Assembly: GCF_000746025.2 (NCBI RefSeq)
Contig: NZ_CP045798.1
Span: 1,226,501-1,290,500, forward strand
Source: Thermanaerosceptrum fracticalcis
GTDB lineage: Bacteria > Bacillota > Peptococcia > DRI-13
Direction: 5' to 3'
Length of the DNA stretch: 64,000 nt
In this document: one piece after another, positions 8,065-17,039 of the stretch
Layout: every line of letters starts with the position of its first letter
Numbering within the stretch: the stretch's first letter is position 1
Made by a program: the position numbers and the translations under genes
The notes under the pieces: model-generated
What the model saw: only the letters and a program-made list of their open reading frames with translations
Database searches by the model: none
What the model was told of the DNA's origin: nothing

Positions 8065-9691
8065 ACAGTAGTTATGCAGTTTCAGGATAATTTTCCCAAT
8101 CCCATAACCTAAGTTCCAAAGAATGTGGCCAGAATTTATCAATAAGCCTTGAAAAACGCTGGGTTGCCGTGTCAAAATAGACTTGGATCAACTGCTCGCA
8201 ACAGCGGATCCGACAACCGGCGTTGAAGAAGTACCTTATCACTTCGCAGAGGGAGGGGGCTTGTTCGGCGCCTTCTTTATTGCACTCCCAAGAGGCATAA
8301 CAAAGAAGGGTCTTCGCTGTAAACAAGAGCTCCACATGTGCGAAATGAGCTGTTTCAGACTGAGCATAGCAAGATGTTAAACCAAGATTCTGTTTAGCGG
8401 TGCGGTAAAAAACTTCTATTCTCCATCGTTTAACATAGGCAGTTGCAGCTTCTTCCGGCGTATCTACGCGATTGCTTATCAGGAGATACGCATCCTTGAA
8501 GGTTGCTGGGCATTCTTCCTCCGGAAGAACTATGCTGCCCTCGACAGCCTGCTTCTCATAAGTGGCTGCAATGGCAGCTATGGGTAAAAAACGTTGTCTA
8601 GTAATGGGTTTTCCCTTGCGTGTTAAGGTCTCATAGGGCATTTTGATGTAAATGTCCGGAATACTGAGAACCGATTCTTTGCCAAGGACCCGAAGCTGGG
8701 AATAAACTTCTCGCAGCAGTTGCTTCGGATTAAGTTTAATGTAGCGTTCCTTTCCTAGTACCGGGTCGTAGATTTTCCTGAATAGCGCTGTGTTACGTTT
8801 GGCTTTGGTAACCCAGTCAAAATTTTGACCCATCAGCCAGTTCAGGAACTTTTTACACAAAAACCAGCGATCCATGGCTACCCATAGTCTGGCCTTGTTC
8901 AGCTGACGAGCCTCTGCGAGCATCTGTTTAGCAAGATCAAGCTTGCTTTGTTTTTCATTCTCCTGACCGGTTTTAACCCAAAAGCGCCATAACATGGGAT
9001 ATTCAAGACCATTCTTTAAGATAGCCAGGGTCGACACAAGATTAATACACCATACATGGCGCTTATCCGAACTGTCAAAGAGCCAACAGAGAAAGGGGAT
9101 TTTTTTACCGTGAGGATGCTCAATTTTGGTATCGTCTAAGGCAATGATATCGCCGTCGGTCAGCCTGCTATCCGTATTTTCTTGTAACCTGGCAAATCTG
9201 CCCAAAGAGAACCGGAGCCACTGAAAGGGCTTGGAGAGAAACCGGCTGAAGGCACTTTGAGAGATGATTTGCCCGGAAAGCAGTTGTTGTAAAAATGGAG
9301 CTTCCTTAGCATTTTGATTTGCAGAACTTGAATGATTAACAAGGCCGCAGATGTAGGCAAAAGCCAGGAGCCACGCTGGAATTCCGGAGTGTTTGCGTAT
9401 TCCGGACTGGGAAAACAGCAGAGACAGGTCAAACAAATCCCAAATTGTCTTGAGTACCGGGATTCCGGCACCTTGACCGTGATCCTTTTTTTCGAAAGTT
9501 GGTTTACACAGTTTCTTCATCAGCATCACCCATATCGCTAGAGTGATGGTAGAAAATACCATCCAAAGCGATTATGGGGGCTTTCCGAAAAAGTCAAGCC
9601 TTTTTTGTCGAAAATTAGGATCTTTTTTTTAAAAAAAATATTTTTGGAGTTATCATTTTCTATTTATTTCCACCAACTGCATAACTCCTGT
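8065..9691 (-). mobile_element. complete IS4-like insertion sequence
   Basis: A 1627-bp element with imperfect 17-bp terminal inverted repeats, ACAGTAGTTATGCAGTT (8065-8081) and the complement of ACAGGAGTTATGCAGTT (9675-9691), 16 of 17 matching. An exact 6-bp direct repeat AAAGTA flanks it (8059-8064 and 9692-9697). One transposase gene fills it and its stop codon lies inside the left repeat. The clean duplication suggests a recent insertion, between the hypA remnant and the unknown gene at 9720. Confidence 0.9.
8072..9562 (-). CDS. IS4-like DDE transposase
   Basis: A 496-residue transposase with an RNase H-like catalytic core. First Asp in DGDIIALDDTKIEHPHGKK (about residue 137), second in LWVAMDRWF (about residue 223), and the Glu in the YREK-like block YVKRWRIEVFYRTAKQNLGL (about residue 385). 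This matches the IS4/IS701 superfamily. The frame is intact from end to end, so it may be active. The start could be the ATG at 9562 or internal ATGs near 9526-9520; no good ribosome site decides. Confidence 0.88.
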   Translation of the reverse strand: MVFSTITLAIWVMLMKKLCKPTFEKKDHGQGAGIPVLKTIWDLFDLSLLFSQSGIRKHSGIPAWLLAFAYICGLVNHSSSANQNAKEAPFLQQLLSGQIISQSAFSRFLSKPFQWLRFSLGRFARLQENTDSRLTDGDIIALDDTKIEHPHGKKIPFLCWLFDSSDKRHVWCINLVSTLAILKNGLEYPMLWRFWVKTGQENEKQSKLDLAKQMLAEARQLNKARLWVAMDRWFLCKKFLNWLMGQNFDWVTKAKRNTALFRKIYDPVLGKERYIKLNPKQLLREVYSQLRVLGKESVLSIPDIYIKMPYETLTRKGKPITRQRFLPIAAIAATYEKQAVEGSIVLPEEECPATFKDAYLLISNRVDTPEEAATAYVKRWRIEVFYRTAKQNLGLTSCYAQSETAHFAHVELLFTAKTLLCYASWECNKEGAEQAPSLCEVIRYFFNAGCRIRCCEQLIQVYFDTATQRFSRLIDKFWPHSLELRLWDWENYPETA

Positions 9692-9719
9692 AAAGTAATA
9701 TACACAACTATTTATTTAA

Positions 9720-10172
9720 CTAATACTTCTTAAATGTCAGTAGCAAGTTACCCTCTTCCGTTGCTTTCGTATCTACACATTCCATCTTGGTTTTAGTAAT
9801 CTCGGGATAAAGTATCGCCTGAACTCCTATCCATGGACAAAAGATTGTTGTTATGTTTTTCTCGTATGCTTCCTTTAAAAAATCTGTTACTACAGAACCC
9901 CTCAATTCAACGACAAGCTTATCCCCTTTGTCTTCAATTTTTACCTCCCGGGTAATTTTCAAGACATCAACTACCGCATGCTTCACATCATCAAGAGTCA
10001 TCCCTTCTTTGATTAGACCCTTTTTATTTAAAAAGTCTATAACCCCCTGTCCTGCTGCCTTGTTAAACTTTTTAATTTCTTCATCTGTCATATTCTCCAT
10101 GGCTTTATTCATGCCATACCATGTAGCATTAACAAAAAGACTGGTTATTTCGCTGTTCTCTTTTATACACAT
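9720..10172 (-). CDS. 150-residue protein of unknown function downstream of cooS
   Basis: Starts MCIKENSEITSLFVNATWYG behind a GGGAGGT site, which fixes the ATG at 10172 rather than the earlier 10223. It is soluble-looking, with an alpha-helical front and a C-terminal half (VVELRGSVVTDFLKEAYEK, then FCPWIGVQAILYPEITKTKM) that recalls small ligand-binding folds such as V4R or ATC-hydrolase-like proteins. That resemblance is weak and I do not assign a family. It lies on the same strand after the coo operon and just before the IS. Confidence 0.7.
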   Translation of the reverse strand: MCIKENSEITSLFVNATWYGMNKAMENMTDEEIKKFNKAAGQGVIDFLNKKGLIKEGMTLDDVKHAVVDVLKITREVKIEDKGDKLVVELRGSVVTDFLKEAYEKNITTIFCPWIGVQAILYPEITKTKMECVDTKATEEGNLLLTFKKY

Positions 10173-10209
10173 AATAATTTTACCTCCCATTTTAATTTTA
10201 TAGTTCACC

Positions 10210-10231
10210 GGGCAGACATACATGTCTGCCC
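10210..10231. repeat. 22-bp palindrome, REP-like
   Basis: GGGCAGACAT, 2 bases, then ATGTCTGCCC form a perfect palindrome upstream of the 150-residue gene. Such GGGCAGAC...GTCTGCCC hairpins occur dispersed in many bacterial genomes. It could fold in the leader of the downstream gene, but a role is not shown. Confidence 0.6.
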
Positions 10232-10544
10232 CTACAGTTACCTACACCAATATTCCCTTCAATAGCTACAGGTATTGCCATCCCTACATCTTTATATTCA
10301 GATTTGTCGTTCCTAATCCTATGACACGGACCTACAATATTACAACATACACACCGTACTTTTCATCGATTATCTTAGCAAAATGTGTTATTGGATATCC
10401 AAACGGTCTGTATTTTACCAAATCTCCAACTTTAAGAGAAATTTTACCTATTATTTAGAGGTGTCTCTCTACATGAAGGTTCTCCCGGTAAAGGATCCAG
10501 TAGAAAATCTGCCTCATAATCATCGGGTCCTCATTGGCAAAAAC
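10232..10544. other. intergenic region with a short coding scrap
   Basis: About 310 bases with no supported intact gene. On the minus strand, 10332-10454 is an open stretch reading KISLKVGDLVKYRPFGYPIT, then HFAKIIDEKYGVYVVIL and a stop. It resembles the end of a small SH3-like protein but has no good start codon, so it is probably a remnant. No clear terminator for cooS was seen. Confidence 0.5.
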
Positions 10545-12455
10545 TTAAATACCTAAACCTTTACGTCTTTCCTTAATCGCAGTAAACAATTGGTCGGCAG
10601 CCTTTTCCGGATCGGTTTCTACGATAAAGTAACCACCAAGCAGATCTTTTGCTTTTTCTGTTAAAAATTCAGCAACTACAGAAGAACCCATAATTTGTGG
10701 TACAATTCCTATATGGGTAGGTAATCCCAACGCAACTGCCCAGGTTCCAATTGCCACTGCCTTCTCCGCCATAGCCTCAGGTGCGGAAGCTACAACTGGT
10801 AGCTTATCCAAATCTACTCCTAAATTGTCTGCAACGGCTACAGCTACTTTAACTGCCCTAGTATTATCAACACAAGAACCCATGTGCAATACTAAAGGTA
10901 GCGGTCCATTAAACCCGGCTGCCTTACCTATGGCAGTTAATACGGCCTTTAAGGAATCACCGGCATAAGCCTCTGTTGCCTCTTGAGTCATTAGACCATT
11001 CTTGGCAAAAGCACCGGCTCCACAACCTGTAGCTAACATTAAGACATTATTTTTGGCCAATTCTTTAGCAATAGTTATAAAGTTATTGTCTTGAGTTACC
11101 TGAGGATTGTTACAACCGGCAAACAATGCAATACCTTGAATGTTGCCGTTAACAATATTATCAATTAAGGGCTTTAACGGGTCTTTAGCATTTACCTTGC
11201 TTAAGGCCGCCATGATTGCCTCGGCACTGAAGCCTGCAATGGCTGTTTGCTTGTAGTCAGGAATGTTAACTTTACGGTTATCCCGTCTTTTAAAAGCATC
11301 AATTGCCACCTCAACAATCTTTTTAGCACTGTCGAAGGCTGAATCTTCATGGAACTCTATGTGAGTAGCGCCAGTAATCTTGTTCTCGCGCATAGTGGTA
11401 ATTACTTGTGTATGGAAACACTCAGCTAAGCTGGTAATAGCAGGCATAATACACTGCACGTCGACGACCATGGCATCTACAGCGCCTGTAATTATGGCTA
11501 GTTCCTGGGACAGGTAGTTAGTAGCCAGAGGAATTCCACGGCGCATCATTACTTCGTTACCTGTACAACAAATACCCACTATATTAATACCTTCTTTAGC
11601 TCCGGCTTTCTTAGCTTCTTCATTCATTTTCAACGCTACATCACAAATAATTTCACTAAGCAAAGGGTTATGACCGTGAACCGCAATGTTGACAGCATCT
11701 TTCTTCAGTACGCCGAGGTTGGCTGCAGTAACTACCGGTTCAGGTGTGCCAAATAATACATCAGACAGCTCGGTTGACAAATACATACCAGTATAATCGG
11801 CCAGTGCTCCCTTTAATCCGCCAAGCAAAACATTGACTGCATCAGCATCACAACCCACATGAGTGCGACCCATAATCTCGGTGATAACAGCATCAATATT
11901 ATGGGGCATAACCCCCAGTTTCGCCAATTTATCCACCCGTTCAGCAGACATGGTCTCTTTGGCCCAGTTACAAGGTATGCTATGCTTCTGACGTGAAAAA
12001 TCCTCCAGGGAAGCTAAAGCTACTTCTTTTGCCACTTGCTTTATATCTTTACCTGCCGGTGACAAGTTTAATTTTTCTGCTATATCTCTTAGTTTTTGCT
12101 CATCTTTGATTTGGTATGCAGGTGCATGCCCTTCACCAACTTCCAATAAAGTCAGAGCTACGTGACGACCATGTTCAGAGTGCGCAGCAGCTCCCGCTAC
12201 AATCATTCTGCTTAAATTTCGGGCCACGATGGTATGAGCATCCGCTCCACAAACCCCTCTCTGTGGTCCATTGCCAAAAGGATCGATACGACAAGGTCCC
12301 TTCCAACAAATGCGACAACAGATTCCCAGCTCTCCGAAACCACATTGGGGCTGCATTGCTTCATAACGGTCCCAAGCAGTTTCAAGTCCCGCCTTTTTTG
12401 CTAAGGGTAGCAAGTAATTAACAGCAGGATCAATGGTTTTATTCATCTTACTCAT
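10545..12455 (-). CDS. cooS: Ni-Fe carbon monoxide dehydrogenase catalytic subunit
   Basis: A 636-residue homodimeric enzyme that oxidises CO with water to CO2, two electrons and two protons. Cys38, 46, 47, 50, 55 and 69 in the N-terminal part fit the D and B cluster ligands. For the Ni-Fe C-cluster the expected ligands are seen: His262 (HGHNP), Cys296/297, Cys335 (DVQCIMP), Cys448 (AGCNN), Cys478 (TGCGA) and Cys528 (GSCVDNTR). Lys565 in EKAVAIGTW matches the catalytic Lys. It is the last gene of the coo operon, directly after cooF, so it is the hydrogenase-linked type (CODH-I). Confidence 0.98.
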   Translation of the reverse strand: MSKMNKTIDPAVNYLLPLAKKAGLETAWDRYEAMQPQCGFGELGICCRICWKGPCRIDPFGNGPQRGVCGADAHTIVARNLSRMIVAGAAAHSEHGRHVALTLLEVGEGHAPAYQIKDEQKLRDIAEKLNLSPAGKDIKQVAKEVALASLEDFSRQKHSIPCNWAKETMSAERVDKLAKLGVMPHNIDAVITEIMGRTHVGCDADAVNVLLGGLKGALADYTGMYLSTELSDVLFGTPEPVVTAANLGVLKKDAVNIAVHGHNPLLSEIICDVALKMNEEAKKAGAKEGINIVGICCTGNEVMMRRGIPLATNYLSQELAIITGAVDAMVVDVQCIMPAITSLAECFHTQVITTMRENKITGATHIEFHEDSAFDSAKKIVEVAIDAFKRRDNRKVNIPDYKQTAIAGFSAEAIMAALSKVNAKDPLKPLIDNIVNGNIQGIALFAGCNNPQVTQDNNFITIAKELAKNNVLMLATGCGAGAFAKNGLMTQEATEAYAGDSLKAVLTAIGKAAGFNGPLPLVLHMGSCVDNTRAVKVAVAVADNLGVDLDKLPVVASAPEAMAEKAVAIGTWAVALGLPTHIGIVPQIMGSSVVAEFLTEKAKDLLGGYFIVETDPEKAADQLFTAIKERRKGLGI

Positions 12456-12478
12456 AATATCCCCCCGCTTTTTTTAAC

Positions 12479-13042
12479 CTAAACCTTAGTTTTTGTGTGA
12501 GCCCTTACAAGTTCTTTTCCTCTTTCTTCAATAAGTTTCTTACGGTAGCTTTCGTAATCCACCAGCATTATCGCTTTGGTGGGACAAGCTTCAACGCAGG
12601 CACAGGAGACTTCATTGTTGTCTTGTATTCTACTGAAACAAAGGTCACATTTACGGGCTTTAGCCTTTTTGGTTCTGTAATTACTGTTATCATTTATGTC
12701 TTTTGTTATACTAATAGCTCCAAAGGGGCAAACCATAGTACAAACTTTACAGCCAATACAATTACCCTCATTAATTTTAACAAACCCATCCTCTTGGTAT
12801 ATTGCTCCTGTAGGACAGGCGAGAGCACAAGGTGCATCTTCACATTGTCTACATTGAATAGGCATAACCATGTCATCAACTTGAACTACTAAGTTTCTTG
12901 GTTGTAATTGTAAGCCTTTAGTTACGGCAGTTTGTAAATCACAATCTGCATGAGCAATAGCACAGGCCAGCTCGCAATTCTTGCAACCCAAACATTTCCG
13001 GGGATCGGCGTAAATAAAGAAATTCTCTTTAACTCTCACCAT
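12479..13042 (-). CDS. cooF: CooF ferredoxin-like electron transfer protein
   Basis: A 187-residue protein with four [4Fe-4S] Cys motifs: CLGCKNCELAC near residue 17, CRQCEDAPCALAC near residue 64, CIGCKVCTMVC near residue 94, and CDLC plus CACVEAC in the last third. It carries electrons from CooS to the CO-induced hydrogenase. It lies between hypA and cooS, as in Carboxydothermus. A GGAGGTG site precedes the ATG, and the start overlaps the hypA end by 14 bases. Confidence 0.97.
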   Translation of the reverse strand: MVRVKENFFIYADPRKCLGCKNCELACAIAHADCDLQTAVTKGLQLQPRNLVVQVDDMVMPIQCRQCEDAPCALACPTGAIYQEDGFVKINEGNCIGCKVCTMVCPFGAISITKDINDNSNYRTKKAKARKCDLCFSRIQDNNEVSCACVEACPTKAIMLVDYESYRKKLIEERGKELVRAHTKTKV

Positions 13043-13409
13043 TGGGGTTCACCTCCTTTCTATCCTTTTCTTCTACTTCCAAATTCTCAATGTATAATTC
13101 CTTTCCGGCAACGATGTCTACAGATCTGCTCTCACATTGTGGACATTGAAAATTGTAATTGCAAACCCGGAACACATTGGTACATTCCTGACACTTTCCC
13201 TGCAGAGGAATCCGCTCAATAACCAGCTCTGCGCCCTCGGCAACAGTATTTTGCGCATAGGCCTCAAAACAAGCAGTTAAAGTCATAGGTTCCACTGCTG
13301 TCATCTCGCCAACTTTTATTTTTACCTTCAATACCTTTTGGATTTGATGCTCTTTTACCTTAGCATTGATAATCTTAAATAGACTATCCACTATCGCCAT
13401 CTCATGCAT
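13029..13409 (-). CDS. hypA: hydrogenase nickel incorporation protein HypA
   Basis: 126 residues starting MHEMAIVDSLF; the N-terminal His2 binds nickel. The zinc domain has two Cys pairs, CQEC and CPQC. It delivers nickel to the hydrogenase large subunit with HypB. The start is set at the MHEM motif (13409); the open frame extends further upstream but without the family start. It lies inside the coo operon between cooH and cooF. Because the hyp operon copy is a remnant, this is the only intact hypA in the window and may serve both. Confidence 0.95.
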   Translation of the reverse strand: MHEMAIVDSLFKIINAKVKEHQIQKVLKVKIKVGEMTAVEPMTLTACFEAYAQNTVAEGAELVIERIPLQGKCQECTNVFRVCNYNFQCPQCESRSVDIVAGKELYIENLEVEEKDRKEVNPNGES

Positions 13410-13473
13410 GACACCGCATCCTTTCACTACGACATAAATCATGAGGACTACTGCCATGTCTTTAGATTTTATA

Positions 13474-14556
13474 TTATCTTTCAGTGCAGGAGATACAGGG
13501 ATCAATACTACTTATAATAAGTGGAATATCAGACACCTTATTTCCCGGCATCATAACATTGAGCGCTTCCCAGTTCATATAAGTTGGTACTCGCCACTTA
13601 AGGCGTTCCGGTATATCAGAACCGTTTGTGCGTAGATAATAAATCAATTCTCCCCGCGGAGCCTCTGACTTGGCTACAGCCTCCCCAGCAGGTATTTCCG
13701 GCAAATAGTCTATACAAGTTGGACCGTCAGGCAATTTTTTTAGACATTGTTGAATAATATTGATAGCTTCCTGAATATCCCTTAACCTAACTATGGCTCT
13801 CGCTCTAACATCACAACCAGTTTCTACATTAACATTAACTTTTATCTTGTCATAAGCCGCATAAGGACTCTTTACCCGCACATCATTATTTACTCCAGAC
13901 CCCCTGGCAACAGGACCAACCACACCATACCGGATGGCTTCTTCTTTAGGCAAGATCCCTACACCTTCAGTTCGAGCCCGAACAAGCTTATTGTTCATAT
14001 AGATATCAACAATTTCTTCCAATGGCTTTTTCAAGCTGTCCATCTGCTTCATCATATATTTAATTTTTTCATTAGATAGGTTATATTTTACGCCGCCAAT
14101 GGTATTAGCGGCCAAGTCCATCCGATTACCATAAATAGTCTCTTTTGTATCCTGGACTATCTCCCGTATCTCCATCACATGCATAAATAAGGAATCAAAA
14201 CCAATGATATGAGCCAATATACCAGCATTGAACAAGTTGGATGCTATCCTTTTTATTTCATCAGCAATAACCCTTAGATATTCACCTCTTTCCGGAACTT
14301 TGATTCCGGCAATCTTCTCAATAGCCATACAATAGGTAAATGGATGGTTATTTGAACACAAAGAACAAAGACGCTCAGTTAAAGTTATATTTTGGTAAAT
14401 GTTGCGTTGCAATGCCAAGGATTCCATCCCCCGGTGTACAAACCCTGCCGTTATATCCAAACCAACAACAGTCTCTCCTTCAACCTGCACCCTGAAATAC
14501 ATTGGTTCTTCTAACGCTACATGTAGTGGTCCTACTGGGATGGTATAAGTGCTCAT
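13474..14556 (-). CDS. cooH: CO-induced hydrogenase large subunit
   Basis: 360 residues, NiFe catalytic subunit of a group 4 (Ech/Coo type) hydrogenase related to NuoD. Nickel ligands are Cys64 and Cys67 in ERLCSLC and Cys354 and Cys357 in DPCISC. The protein ends three residues after the last Cys (TER), so there is no C-terminal extension for a maturation protease to remove; none is encoded in the window. It overlaps cooU by 4 bases. Confidence 0.97.
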   Translation of the reverse strand: MSTYTIPVGPLHVALEEPMYFRVQVEGETVVGLDITAGFVHRGMESLALQRNIYQNITLTERLCSLCSNNHPFTYCMAIEKIAGIKVPERGEYLRVIADEIKRIASNLFNAGILAHIIGFDSLFMHVMEIREIVQDTKETIYGNRMDLAANTIGGVKYNLSNEKIKYMMKQMDSLKKPLEEIVDIYMNNKLVRARTEGVGILPKEEAIRYGVVGPVARGSGVNNDVRVKSPYAAYDKIKVNVNVETGCDVRARAIVRLRDIQEAINIIQQCLKKLPDGPTCIDYLPEIPAGEAVAKSEAPRGELIYYLRTNGSDIPERLKWRVPTYMNWEALNVMMPGNKVSDIPLIISSIDPCISCTER

Positions 14557-15095
14557 TTATTATCTACCTCCTTAGAAGTGGCTGCAAATACCTTCTCCCA
14601 TAACGTTTTACTAGTTGCTCCGTTCATAGCTAATGATAAAGGAATTAATTTATTCATTATTCCTTCATCAATAGTTTCATCAAGGAACAATCTCTTTGGA
14701 TTAGGATGACCGACCACTTTAATATCATATAATTCTTGCAATTCGCGTTCCGTCCAATCAGCACCTTTAAAAATCGGAGTAATGGAATTAACTTTACCAC
14801 TATCACGGGGTATTTCTATGGTAACTGTGCAAGTACAGCCATCCAGATCAAAATGGTAAGCTATTTCATGAATATCTCTCTGTTGGGCATCTTTAGTTTT
14901 ATAAGCTGTAATAGTGATTACCCGGCCGCCCAAGTTCGACACAATTAACGCAACGTTAGTAATTTGGCTGTGGTCATTAAGCCTACACCAGCCAGTAACA
15001 ACTCCTTTCGAATCTGTTTCCCAACGCAAGGAGAATCCTTCGCCCACTGCCTGAGTTAGTTTCTCTTTAAAATCCTTCTGAATATTCCGCTCCAT
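14553..15095 (-). CDS. cooU: CO-induced hydrogenase subunit CooU (NuoC-like)
   Basis: 180 residues resembling the 30-kDa NuoC-type subunit. The C-terminal stretch has SITPIFKGADWTERELQELYD and VGHPNPKRLFLDE, the signature of this family. It is a structural subunit of the peripheral arm next to CooH. The gene lies between cooX and cooH with a GGAGG site and a 4-base overlap to cooH. Confidence 0.93.
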   Translation of the reverse strand: MERNIQKDFKEKLTQAVGEGFSLRWETDSKGVVTGWCRLNDHSQITNVALIVSNLGGRVITITAYKTKDAQQRDIHEIAYHFDLDGCTCTVTIEIPRDSGKVNSITPIFKGADWTERELQELYDIKVVGHPNPKRLFLDETIDEGIMNKLIPLSLAMNGATSKTLWEKVFAATSKEVDNK

Positions 15096-15113
15096 CCTGT
15101 TTCCTCCTCTCCT

Positions 15114-15611
15114 TCATCGAAGGGCTCGTTCTTGGCGGCATTTTGGGCATAAATGCCTTAATTTTTCAATGTCCTTGTTAACTTGATCATAAGCTACGTT
15201 CAGTAATTCAGAAGCTATGGGCACCATAGGTGTACCACACTGGGCACAATTTACATATTTAATGAACCCTTTTTCCACATATCTGTACTTGTCCTCTTGC
15301 TTGTGAGCTGTATGATAATCCTCAGTTAAGCGAATTGCTTTAGTTGGGCAGTAATGTTCACAGAGACCGCAAAAGGCACACGTATTATGCCAAAGTATAA
15401 ACTCCAGGCCACTTTTGTCGGCCACTTCCCTGATTTGGATTGCTCCACCAGCACAAACGTGCTCACACATTCTACAGGCAACACAAGCCTTGGCATTATA
15501 TTTGATTTTACCTCTCAGTCCCTTGGGAACAAAAGTTTCACCGAAGGGATAAGGATCGGTAGACGGACCTTTGAGCAAATTACGAATGGCTATTTTTAAA
15601 AATGAAGACAT
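15114..15611 (-). CDS. cooX: CO-induced hydrogenase Fe-S subunit CooX
   Basis: 165 residues when started at the ATG at 15611 behind GGGAGGGGG; the longer frame up to 15659 overlaps cooL and is unlikely. Two [4Fe-4S] motifs CVACRMCEHVC and CAFCGLCEHYC make it NuoI/EchF-like. The C-terminal part adds CAQC and CPKC pairs, a small extra zinc-ribbon-like unit. It passes electrons from CooF towards CooL. Confidence 0.94.
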   Translation of the reverse strand: MSSFLKIAIRNLLKGPSTDPYPFGETFVPKGLRGKIKYNAKACVACRMCEHVCAGGAIQIREVADKSGLEFILWHNTCAFCGLCEHYCPTKAIRLTEDYHTAHKQEDKYRYVEKGFIKYVNCAQCGTPMVPIASELLNVAYDQVNKDIEKLRHLCPKCRQERALR

Positions 15612-15624
15612 GGATCCCCCTCCC

Positions 15625-16056
15625 TTACAGCCTGGTTTCCCAAATTTTGATGGCTTCAACTATCCCGTCAATAATCGCCTGTGGTCTGGGAGGACAGCCC
15701 GGTACATTTACATCTACCGGAATAAATTTGTCAATAGGCCCGGTAATAGCATAACTGTCTCTAAACACCCCTCCCGATATTGGACACACTCCTATGGCTA
15801 CCGTTACTTTAGGATCAGGAATTTCATCGTAAAGACGCAAAACCTTTTCCTTAACCCGAGCAGTAAGAGGACCGGTAATCAAAACGATGTCGGCATGCTT
15901 TGGACTTCCACAATATTTACAGCCTAAGCGTTCAACATCATAACGAGGGATGCATGCCGTAGTTGCCAATTCCACATCACACCCATTACAGGATCCCGCA
16001 TTTATGCGGTACAACCACGGTGATTTCTTGGCAATTTTTTGCAGTAACTTTTTCAT
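15625..16056 (-). CDS. cooL: CO-induced hydrogenase small subunit CooL
   Basis: 143 residues, NuoB-like subunit holding the proximal [4Fe-4S] cluster. Ligands are in GSCNGCDVEL near residue 22, GVCPISGG and PGCPPRP. It is short, without the C-terminal Fe-S domain of classical hydrogenase small subunits, as expected for group 4 enzymes. The gene lies between cooK and cooX. Confidence 0.95.
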   Translation of the reverse strand: MKKLLQKIAKKSPWLYRINAGSCNGCDVELATTACIPRYDVERLGCKYCGSPKHADIVLITGPLTARVKEKVLRLYDEIPDPKVTVAIGVCPISGGVFRDSYAITGPIDKFIPVDVNVPGCPPRPQAIIDGIVEAIKIWETRL

Positions 16057-16071
16057 CCAGACTCCTCCCTG

Positions 16072-17037
16072 TTATCCTTGTAACAACGTTAAAACCAAGC
16101 TGATCAAAGCCAGTACTGTCGGATACTTAAGATAGAATTTGAAAGCCTGATCCATCCGTATCCGTCCTGTACTGGTGCGAACAACTGTAATAGAAATTAC
16201 CATTAAAACTAAACATTTCAGGAAAAACCACAATAGGTTAATCAAGAAATTTTCACCCAGTGGTGTCGGGAAAAAGAGTGCTATGGCTAAACCCAATACC
16301 ACAACCATTTTTAGGGAGGTCATTAGTTTAAATAAAGCTAAACCGGTACCGGAATATTCCAGAATAGGACCCTCGACAATTTCAGTTTCCGCCTCGGGGA
16401 TATCAAAGGGAACCACCCCCATATTACCCGGAATGAATACCAGAAAAGCCAGCAGAGCCGGTAACATGGTGTAATCAAAAAGTAATGCCCCGTTTTCCAA
16501 TTGAAACTGCACAATTTCACTTAAAGAAAAGGTAGCTATACCACCTGTTGCCAGTCCAACCTTCATAGCAACGGTTACGAGCACTATCAGTAACGGCAAC
16601 TCATAGGACATCATCATGACCATTTCCCTGGAAAAGCCTATAGCCCCAAAGGGTGAACTGGAGGCAGAACCACCGATCATCAAAGCAATGGCAGGTAATG
16701 ACAGCAAATAAAGCAAAACCAATAAATCTCCCAAATGCTCAAAACCTTGGTATACGCCAGCGATAGGTATCAAAGTCACAGCTGCCATCATCCCTACAAA
16801 CCCCAACAATGGCGCTAACCTAAAGGCCTGCAGGTGCGCGGTCTCCGGTACAACTATCTCCTTCCTGGTAAGTTTGACCAGGTCAATAAAGGGCTGGTAG
16901 ACAGGGGGACCAACCCTCCTCTGTAGTCGAGCAGCAATTTTACGATCAATTCCCATAAGAAACAATCCAAAAACTACGGCAAACAAGCCACCAGGAAAAA
17001 TTAATAAATCAAAAATTAATTTAACAATATCCGTCAT
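16072..17037 (-). CDS. cooK: CO-induced hydrogenase membrane subunit CooK (NuoH-like)
   Basis: 321 residues with about eight hydrophobic segments, NuoH/HyfC family. The conserved cytoplasmic loop RRVGPPVYQPFIDLVKL near residue 40 and FDIPEAETEIVEG near residue 213 are diagnostic. It anchors the peripheral arm to the membrane and probably takes part in ion movement. It starts 3 bases after the cooM stop. Confidence 0.96.
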   Translation of the reverse strand: MTDIVKLIFDLLIFPGGLFAVVFGLFLMGIDRKIAARLQRRVGPPVYQPFIDLVKLTRKEIVVPETAHLQAFRLAPLLGFVGMMAAVTLIPIAGVYQGFEHLGDLLVLLYLLSLPAIALMIGGSASSSPFGAIGFSREMVMMMSYELPLLIVLVTVAMKVGLATGGIATFSLSEIVQFQLENGALLFDYTMLPALLAFLVFIPGNMGVVPFDIPEAETEIVEGPILEYSGTGLALFKLMTSLKMVVVLGLAIALFFPTPLGENFLINLLWFFLKCLVLMVISITVVRTSTGRIRMDQAFKFYLKYPTVLALISLVLTLLQG

Positions 17038-17039
17038 AG

